DNA of 64,000 nucleotides from Cytophagaceae bacterium (GTDB lineage Bacteria > Bacteroidota > Bacteroidia > Cytophagales > Spirosomataceae). The position numbers and the translations under genes are program-made. The notes beneath the pieces were generated by a model. The model was not told the origin of the DNA. It did no database searches and saw only the letters and a program-made list of their open reading frames with translations. The DNA is taken from assembly GCA_027491315.1 (NCBI GenBank), contig JAIXWL010000001.1, positions 310,001-374,000 on the forward strand, written 5' to 3'. How positions within the stretch are numbered: position 1 is the stretch's first letter; each line of letters starts with the position of its first letter. Below are positions 58,600 to 64,000 of this stretch, piece after piece.

Positions 58600-59319
58600 T
58601 TACTTATTGGATTTCAAACGATATAAATATGGTGCTTTACTCTTAGCTCCCGTAAATTTTTTGTCGAGCCGCTCCAATATCTGTAAATCCAACATTTTTT
58701 TCTGAAAGTTATTGGCAGGAAATGCTTTTCCATACACCGTTTCATATAATTCTTGAATGTCCTTCAAGGTGAAGGTCTCGGGTAATAGGTTATTGAAAAG
58801 TAATTTTTTATCTAAATTTTCTTGAAGCACTTTCAATCCTTTTTGAACCATTTCTTGATGATCAAAAATCAATTTTGGCAATTCATTGATATCATACCAG
58901 CCAACACTTTCATCTAAATCAATTTTTTTGGGTATCACTTTTTCAAAATCAACCAAGGCATAATACCCAATACTAATGATGCGCATTTTTTTATTTTCCT
59001 CGTTAACCGGAGGTTCTACATCAGGATATAGCTCTTTGGCTAAACCAGAAAAGAGTTGGAATTCTTCATCAGACATACGATTAACCCGACCAAAAGTTCC
59101 AAATTCCTCCAAATACACATCTTGGATGCTTGTTCTTTCAAATAATATTCTTTTTGCCGCATCTTCTATGTCTTCTTCTTGTAAAATAAATCCTCCTGGC
59201 AGTGCATATATTTCCTCCGCTAACTTGAGTTTGCTTAAAATAAGCTTGAGTTTCTTGTGATGAAAGCCAAAAATGACACAATCCAAGGTCAGTTGAGCAA
59301 TATGTTTGGTGGATTTCAA
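58600..59319 (-). CDS. NrtR/AraR-type Nudix transcriptional regulator
   Basis: This 239-residue protein has a Nudix-like N-terminal domain (LTLDCVIFGFHHKKLKLILS, EIYALPGGFILQEEDIEDAA) whose catalytic glutamates are degenerate, and a C-terminal winged helix. In Bacteroidota, this family includes the arabinose regulator AraR. No in-frame ATG lies in the open frame at the 5' end; a TTG at 59319 is the most likely start, and a few upstream codons (ATT, ATA) are also possible. It is divergent from the carboxylesterase gene, with a perfect palindrome between them. Confidence 0.88.
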   Translation of the reverse strand: MKSTKHIAQLTLDCVIFGFHHKKLKLILSKLKLAEEIYALPGGFILQEEDIEDAAKRILFERTSIQDVYLEEFGTFGRVNRMSDEEFQLFSGLAKELYPDVEPPVNEENKKMRIISIGYYALVDFEKVIPKKIDLDESVGWYDINELPKLIFDHQEMVQKGLKVLQENLDKKLLFNNLLPETFTLKDIQELYETVYGKAFPANNFQKKMLDLQILERLDKKFTGAKSKAPYLYRLKSNK

Positions 59320-59386
59320 AGAATTTTGATTTATTTCAACACTAATTTATTGACAAATTTTAAGAAGAAAATGTTTTTATCAAAGT

Positions 59387-59409
59387 GATTTTCTAAAAAA
59401 TAGAAAATC
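59387..59409. promoter_or_regulatory. Palindromic operator candidate between nrtR-type and esterase genes
   Basis: GATTTTCTA-N5-TAGAAAATC is a perfect 9-base inverted repeat in the 196-base divergent region. It ends 12 bases before a -7 box at 59422-59429, so it overlaps the -33 region of the esterase promoter. Nudix-type regulators bind such palindromes. Confidence 0.6.
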
Positions 59410-59421
59410 AAAATATTTTAT

Positions 59422-59429
59422 TACATTTG
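59422..59429 (+). promoter_or_regulatory. -7 box TACATTTG of the carboxylesterase gene
   Basis: TACATTTG matches TAnnTTTG exactly. It would give an 80-base leader for the carboxylesterase gene. The -33 element is not clear, because the palindrome lies there. Confidence 0.5.
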
Positions 59430-59515
59430 GCTAAATTATCAAATTGATACAAAGAGAAAATAGCGTGTCAAGATGATTTAAAGTTGAAATTCTCTAAAAT
59501 TTAAAATATACAAAA

Positions 59516-61126
59516 ATGAAAAAAGCTAGTTTATTAGTAGGCCTATTCCTATTAGCGGGCATGTCACTACAAGCTCAGGTAACTACGGGGCAAAATGTAG
59601 CCGTAGTATCAACAGATGCCGGTAAAGTACGCGGTTATGTGCATGGGGGTATTTATACCTACAAAGGAATTCCTTATGCGGAGGCGGGTAGATTTGAGAC
59701 AGCTCATAAACCCAAGCCATGGAATGGGGTACGCAGTTCTACCAGCTATGGCCCTGTTGCTTATTTATTGACGCCAACTACCCAAGTAGCTGATGAATCC
59801 GAATTTGTTTACAATCACTCTTGGGGTTACCCCAATGAAGACTGCATGCGTGTCAATGTTTGGACTCCGGGTATCAATGACGGTAAGAAAAGACCGGTAT
59901 TATTCTGGATACATGGAGGTGGATTTACTTCAGGATCTTCACAAGAATTACCTTCATATGATGGGGAAAATTTAGCGAAAAAAGGCGATGTAGTTGTGGT
60001 GTCAATCAATCACCGATTAAACATTTTGGGGTATTTAGATTTATCCGCTTACGGGGATAAATATAAAACCTCCGCCAATAATTCTGTTTTGGACATGAAA
60101 GTTGCTCTGGAATGGGTAAAAGCAAATATCAGTCAATTTGGTGGCGATCCATCAAATGTGACCATATTTGGACAATCTGGTGGCGGGGCAAAAGTAAATA
60201 CCCTAATGGCCATGCCTTCTGCTAAAGGTTTATTCCATAAAGCCATCAATCAAAGTGGTGCCTTTACCACCAATATGCAGGATAAGTCGGTAACCCAAGC
60301 TATCACCAAGGAAGTATTAAATGCCTTACATATCGATGAGTCTAAGGTAGATAGTTTACAAAAAGTTCCTTTCCCTGCCTTAGCTGCAGCAGGTCAAAAA
60401 GCCTTGCAAGCGGTTTCTGCTAAATTAAAAGCAGCAGGAAAAGTTGTGGGTGGATTTGGCTTGAGCTGGGGTCCGAGTATCGATGCCAATTTATTACCTT
60501 ATCAGCCCATGTCAGCAGAAGCTATGGAATTATCCAAACAAGTCCCTTTGCTGATTGGAACAGTGAAAAATGAATTTATGCCAACCCTTTTTTCAGGTAT
60601 AAGTCATGATGCTTCCATGGCGGAAGTAGAAGCATACCTTCAAAAAACCTATGGTGCAAAGGCAGAAGCATATAAAGCTGCTGTGAAGAAAGCTTATCCT
60701 GCTGATACCAAACCAACTGATTTAATGGACGTAGACACTAGGTTCAGACCTGGTGCAGTAGACCAAGCCAACATTAAATCTGCAGTGGCTGGTGGAGCTC
60801 CCGTGTATATGTATTTATTCACCTGGCAATCTCCCGTTTTTGATGGAAAATACAAGGCCATTCACTGCGTTGAACTTCCTTTCTGTTTTAATAACATCGC
60901 TCGTTGTGAAGAGATGACAGGAGGTACTAAAGAAGCCTACGCATTAGCCGATAAAATGAGTCAAGCTTGGATTAATTTCGCTCGTTTAGGAAATCCAAAT
61001 CACAAAGGATTGCCTACATGGCCTACCTACAATACATCAAATACCTCAACCATGCACTTTGATAATTCATGTGTCGTTAAACCTCAAATGGACAAAGAAT
61101 TATTTGAATTAGTAAAAACGAATTAA
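59516..61126 (+). CDS. Exported type B carboxylesterase
   Basis: This 536-residue esterase has a signal peptide (KASLLVGLFLLAGMSLQAQ) and the type B fold. The features are YKGIPYAEAGRFE, the oxyanion loop WIHGGGFTSGSS, the elbow FGQSGGG with Ser221, a Glu in GTVKNEFMPT, and His in KAIHCVELPFCF. It hydrolyses carboxylic esters, perhaps acyl or feruloyl groups of plant material, in the periplasm. A palindrome and -7 box precede it. It is divergent from a NrtR-type regulator that may control it. A strong terminator follows. Confidence 0.92.
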   Translation: MKKASLLVGLFLLAGMSLQAQVTTGQNVAVVSTDAGKVRGYVHGGIYTYKGIPYAEAGRFETAHKPKPWNGVRSSTSYGPVAYLLTPTTQVADESEFVYNHSWGYPNEDCMRVNVWTPGINDGKKRPVLFWIHGGGFTSGSSQELPSYDGENLAKKGDVVVVSINHRLNILGYLDLSAYGDKYKTSANNSVLDMKVALEWVKANISQFGGDPSNVTIFGQSGGGAKVNTLMAMPSAKGLFHKAINQSGAFTTNMQDKSVTQAITKEVLNALHIDESKVDSLQKVPFPALAAAGQKALQAVSAKLKAAGKVVGGFGLSWGPSIDANLLPYQPMSAEAMELSKQVPLLIGTVKNEFMPTLFSGISHDASMAEVEAYLQKTYGAKAEAYKAAVKKAYPADTKPTDLMDVDTRFRPGAVDQANIKSAVAGGAPVYMYLFTWQSPVFDGKYKAIHCVELPFCFNNIARCEEMTGGTKEAYALADKMSQAWINFARLGNPNHKGLPTWPTYNTSNTSTMHFDNSCVVKPQMDKELFELVKTN

Positions 61127-61142
61127 GCCGTTTCTACCTAGC

Positions 61143-61173
61143 AAAAAGCCTCGACAAAAGTCGGGGCTTTTTT
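61143..61173 (+). terminator. Terminator of the carboxylesterase gene
   Basis: AAAAAGCCTCGAC (61143-61155) pairs with GTCGGGGCTTTTT (61160-61172), including a G-U pair, and is followed by T. Confidence 0.88.
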
Positions 61174-61247
61174 GTTTACTAAAATGGGATGAGTGGGTAT
61201 ATTAATCTCCCATAGATCCATAATTTTACGGGATTAAATGTACATCC

Positions 61248-62033
61248 ATGAAATTACCCTTATACCAAGTAGATGCATTCACGAATCAATTGTTTGCAGG
61301 AAACCCTGCCGCCATTTGCCCTTTAGATCAATGGTTGGATTCGGACTTAATGCAAAAAATTGCGGCAGAAAATAATTTAGCAGAAACCGCCTTTATCGTT
61401 AAGAATGGGGATAAATTTGACATCCGATGGTTTACTCCCAGTGTAGAGGTGGATTTATGTGGTCATGCCACCCTGGCTGCAGCATTTGTATTATATCATC
61501 ACTTAGGCATCGTTTCTGATGAAATCGTGTTTTTTTCACCTCGAAGTGGGGATTTAAGTGTTGAAAGAAATGGCGACTTGCTAACCTTGAATTTCCCTGC
61601 GGATGACATCCAACAAATTGATTTTGATTGGAATGGGTTTAAAGGATTGGATATCACTACCCAAGAAGTTTTCAGAGGCAAAACTGATTTTCTATTTGTC
61701 TATGAAAACGAGGATCAAATAGCGAAGATGAAACCTGATTTTCTTAAAATCGCCAAATTACCTGCCCGCGGGATTATCATCACCGCACCTGGGAATGAAG
61801 TCGATTTCGTTTCTAGATTTTTTGGGCCACAATCAGGGATCAATGAAGATCCTGTTACTGGTTCAGCGCATACCACCCTGATGCCATATTGGGCAAAACA
61901 AAAAAATAAAACCCAACTGAAAGCCAAGCAACTTTCCCCTCGAGGAGGTGATTTAGCCTGTGAACTCCTAGGTGACCGGGTGAAAATAAGTGGGACTTGC
62001 GTTTTGTATTTACAGGGCGAAATTTTTGTCTAA
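61248..62033 (+). CDS. PhzF family epimerase/isomerase-like protein
   Basis: This 261-residue protein has the PhzF/diaminopimelate epimerase-like fold. The start LYQVDAFTNQLFAGNPAAIC, the catalytic-type Glu46 in ENNLAETAFIV, DLCGHATLAAAFVL, and the C-terminal EDPVTGSAHTTLMPYW are all present. PhzF members catalyse isomerisations without metal or cofactor; most outside phenazine pathways have unknown substrates. It is a single gene convergent with ChaN. Confidence 0.93.
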   Translation: MKLPLYQVDAFTNQLFAGNPAAICPLDQWLDSDLMQKIAAENNLAETAFIVKNGDKFDIRWFTPSVEVDLCGHATLAAAFVLYHHLGIVSDEIVFFSPRSGDLSVERNGDLLTLNFPADDIQQIDFDWNGFKGLDITTQEVFRGKTDFLFVYENEDQIAKMKPDFLKIAKLPARGIIITAPGNEVDFVSRFFGPQSGINEDPVTGSAHTTLMPYWAKQKNKTQLKAKQLSPRGGDLACELLGDRVKISGTCVLYLQGEIFV

Positions 62034-62039
62034 AAGCCA

Positions 62040-62903
62040 CTAATAGGTAGATGTCATATCCTCCTCTACACAAATAATATAATCCGCAATTTGACTGTTT
62101 TCGGGGCTCAGTTTTTTAATATCTTTTTGACTAACTGTGGCTATCGTGGCTATCTTAATTTCTGGTTTAGCTAACCTTAAATACCATGAAATTCCTTCAT
62201 AATTCTCTGAATGGTAGGAGCCATTGACATGAATAAATAGCTGAGGTTCTGACCAGTTTTTCAAAATAAAATGAGCCATCGTGGCGTCTTTCAAGGCTTG
62301 AGCTTTAGGCATATTGGGGGTGGCATGTCCTGCCATCATTGTCATCATTTTTTGATAGCCTGGTAATTGGCTATCGTAGGGAATGGGCAAAGGAGCTATC
62401 CAAGATTTTTCCTCTTCACCTAAGGCATTTAAAGCTTGGAAACCGCCCTTAGAGACCATACTAGCATACTTTCTGGGCACATTTGTCGCAATAAATTGGA
62501 CTTGATTTTCTTTAGCAAAATTTACTAAGGGAGCATAATCTGTCTTATAATTTTTCCAAAGTCTGGCGCTAGAATCTAAACCCTTGCTTGAAATTTTTCC
62601 AGCTAGATAGGCCGACAATGCCCCTTGATTATCTTGTTCAAACATCTCAGCTCCTAATATGATTTTTCTCTGTAAAAAACAGGATTGAACAATCTCTAGT
62701 TCTAACCAATGACTGATGGGATTATTATGTAATTCCCCAATGAGCACTACGTCTTGTTTTTGTAAATGCTTGATCATTTTCTGATAGGAAACTTCCTTCC
62801 CTTGGGCATTAAATAAGCGGTAAGCAGGTTTATCTTGGGCGAAAAGGCCGGCAGGAAAAAGTAGTATTAGCATTAAGCAGATTCGCCTTGTCAAATTCAT
62901 CAT
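62040..62903 (-). CDS. ChaN-like haem-uptake family lipoprotein or exported protein
   Basis: This 287-residue exported protein (leader NLTRRICLMLILLFPAGLFAQ) belongs to the ChaN/DUF399 family. The blocks are DVVLIGELHNNPISHWLELEIVQ, LGAEMFEQDNQGALSAYLAG, and IATNVPRKYASMVSKGG. ChaN of Campylobacter binds haem at the outer membrane. A signal-peptide I cleavage near FAQ is more likely than a lipobox. The role in haem use is inferred from family only. Confidence 0.88.
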   Translation of the reverse strand: MMNLTRRICLMLILLFPAGLFAQDKPAYRLFNAQGKEVSYQKMIKHLQKQDVVLIGELHNNPISHWLELEIVQSCFLQRKIILGAEMFEQDNQGALSAYLAGKISSKGLDSSARLWKNYKTDYAPLVNFAKENQVQFIATNVPRKYASMVSKGGFQALNALGEEEKSWIAPLPIPYDSQLPGYQKMMTMMAGHATPNMPKAQALKDATMAHFILKNWSEPQLFIHVNGSYHSENYEGISWYLRLAKPEIKIATIATVSQKDIKKLSPENSQIADYIICVEEDMTSTY

Positions 62904-62976
62904 TTCTTTAGCTGTTGATTTTCTTCAAATTAGAAAAAATTTACACATCAAAATACAAGACTACTATAAAAATAAA

Positions 62977-62998
62977 AAGCGGCCAAAAATGGCCGCTT
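62977..62998 (-). terminator. Terminator of the DUF2911 gene
   Basis: AAGCGGCCA (62977-62985) pairs perfectly with TGGCCGCTT (62990-62998) around a 4-base loop, with a T-run on the minus-strand side, 24 bases after the DUF2911 stop codon. Confidence 0.88.
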
Positions 62999-63021
62999 CT
63001 GGGTAGAACTACGGTGTAAAT

Positions 63022-63558
63022 TTATTTTATTGGAATTAATAGGCTTACATTTTCCCATCCAAAAGTAAGTCCAGCAGGAACTAGCTTATATTCCAAGGCT
63101 TCTTTAAAATCAGATTTACTTGTTTTGACAGTAATCGTAAAGGCATCTTTTTCTGGATTTCTGGTTGTTTCGCCTCCTCTTTTAATGCCCCACTGACCTA
63201 CTTCTGTATTGAAAATCACTTGCCAATCACCTTCACTTGGCAACATATAAATACTGTATTTACCCTTTGCTAAGGTATTGCCAGCAATGTTCAAATCTGC
63301 GTCGGTTTCAATGATTGTGGCTGAATTAGCCCCTGCTCTCCAAACTTTACCAAATGGCACTAATTCTCCCCAAATTTTTCTTCCTTTTACAGATGGGCTG
63401 CTATAGACAACCGAAACATTGGCTTTTCCAATAGTTCCAGTTACCGTTACTTTAGGGCTTTGTGGTGGACGTGGTGCATCTTGTCCAAATGAACTACTTG
63501 TCACCATCAAAAGACAGCATACAGCTAAAATAGGCTTTAAAAATGTGTTGATTTTCAT
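63022..63558 (-). CDS. Exported DUF2911 protein
   Basis: This 178-residue exported protein (leader ending SSFGQ) has the DUF2911 pattern: VSVVYSSPSVKGRKIWGELV, GKVWRAGANSATIIETDADL, GKYSIYMLPSEGDWQVIFN, and the closing GLTFGWENVSLLIPIK. Its function is unknown. It is 14 bases downstream of the metallo-beta-lactamase-fold gene on the same strand, so they are probably one transcript. Confidence 0.92.
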   Translation of the reverse strand: MKINTFLKPILAVCCLLMVTSSSFGQDAPRPPQSPKVTVTGTIGKANVSVVYSSPSVKGRKIWGELVPFGKVWRAGANSATIIETDADLNIAGNTLAKGKYSIYMLPSEGDWQVIFNTEVGQWGIKRGGETTRNPEKDAFTITVKTSKSDFKEALEYKLVPAGLTFGWENVSLLIPIK

Positions 63559-63572
63559 ACGATTATGGGTGT

Positions 63573-64000
63573 TTATTGTTTAGTATTTTTTTCTGTTAAT
63601 TCTTCATAAGCCATTTGGAAATTATTCTTTAAGAAATCTCCGTTCATTCCTTGAACTCCATTTACCGCGCTTAACTTCATGACTTCCTCTTTTGTTTTAC
63701 CGCTTTTAATTTCGGCAGATACATGAATAATTAATTTTTCTAAATAATCGGTTAAAGTCAGTAAATCCTCTTTTTTGCAGGTAATTTCCGTTGGGTTAAA
63801 GGCATGACCGTAAGTAAAAATGGTGTCCCTATCAAACTGCTTTTGAATTTTATCATTCACATGAATCCAATTAGCCACACTAGCTCCAGCACTGCGATCG
63901 ATGATAGGATACCGCTTATTGCCGAATAAATCACCTAAATGGACAACATTGGCATGCTCAAAATGAATGGCCACATCTCCGTTAGTATGTGCCGGCCCAA
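63573..64000 (-). CDS. Metallo-beta-lactamase-fold hydrolase, C-terminal fragment (window edge)
   Basis: The minus strand reads GPAHTNGDVAIHFEHANVVH continuing to LGDLFGN and a helical C-terminus, and runs off the window end at 64000. The HTNGD and HLGDLF segments match late metal-ligand blocks of MBL-fold hydrolases. A GTG within the frame (63974) could be mistaken for a start, but the continuous family sequence upstream shows that the gene begins outside the window. The substrate is unknown. Confidence 0.85.
   Translation of the reverse strand, partial: GPAHTNGDVAIHFEHANVVHLGDLFGNKRYPIIDRSAGASVANWIHVNDKIQKQFDRDTIFTYGHAFNPTEITCKKEDLLTLTDYLEKLIIHVSAEIKSGKTKEEVMKLSAVNGVQGMNGDFLKNNFQMAYEELTEKNTKQ

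Noticed and set aside
63573-63974. Complete 133-residue gene starting at the GTG at 63974
   Set aside because: The frame continues upstream with the conserved GPAHTNGD block, so the gene is cut by the window end.

Overview
The window looks like chromosomal DNA of an AT-rich member of the Bacteroidota, most likely a free-living Cytophagales-type bacterium. The evidence is a SusC/SusD pair with a carbohydrate-active neighbour, a membrane-bound SusR-like regulator, an M56 peptidase fused to a TonB domain, many Gfo/Idh/MocA, ThuA, DUF1080 and DUF1593 proteins, GH43 and GH78 enzymes, and TAnnTTTG-type -7 boxes. No rRNA or tRNA gene was seen. The genus cannot be fixed from this sequence alone.

Layout. 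1-1022: OsmC (cut by the window edge) and pirin. 1350-9621: small polysaccharide-utilisation locus (SusC, SusD, five-bladed-propeller protein, membrane-spanning AraC-type regulator). 9633-12666: arsenic cluster (MFS permease, DinB, ArsM, ArsR) with two near-identical ArsR-type operators. 12799-15830: small exported protein, outer-membrane barrel and a duplicated vanadium-haloperoxidase/PAP2-like lipoprotein. 15989-20596: hexuronate catabolism (ExuT-like permease, SDR reductase, UxuA) divergent from a LacI regulator with an unusual N-terminal zinc ribbon. 20593-36483: exported hydrolases and oxidoreductases (esterase, ThuA, GH43, DUF1593, DUF1080, cupredoxin-propeller protein, PQQ dehydrogenase) mixed with housekeeping genes and one gene broken by a stop codon.

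36782-40527 is an accessory, defence-like block. It holds a MazG-like pyrophosphohydrolase coupled by an ATGA overlap to a GIY-YIG/DUF2075 helicase/LexA-like protease fusion. After a terminator comes an AbiF/Abi_2-type HEPN protein with a compact hairpin RNA, with its own promoter box and T-tract, just before the start codon. This is the best candidate here for a poorly described system.

40670-45413 carries DinB, SRPBCC and a GH78 rhamnosidase. 45536-46050 is a cluster of 25-base REP-like palindromes in both orientations. 46085-54736 holds a YiaK-like dehydrogenase, AEC permease, Tat-exported aminotransferase, a BlaR/BlaI pair with two matching operators, and two Gfo/Idh/MocA oxidoreductases. 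54874-64000 holds OsmC, rhodanese, a haem-bearing sugar dehydrogenase, a PNPOx-like protein, a NrtR-type Nudix regulator divergent from a carboxylesterase, PhzF, ChaN, DUF2911 and a metallo-beta-lactamase-fold protein cut by the window end.

How it fits together: much of the window concerns binding, oxidising, hydrolysing and taking up plant or algal sugars (arabinose-, rhamnose- and uronate-containing glycans, probably including 3-keto-sugar chemistry). Arsenic detoxification, beta-lactam-type signalling and phage-defence modules lie in between.
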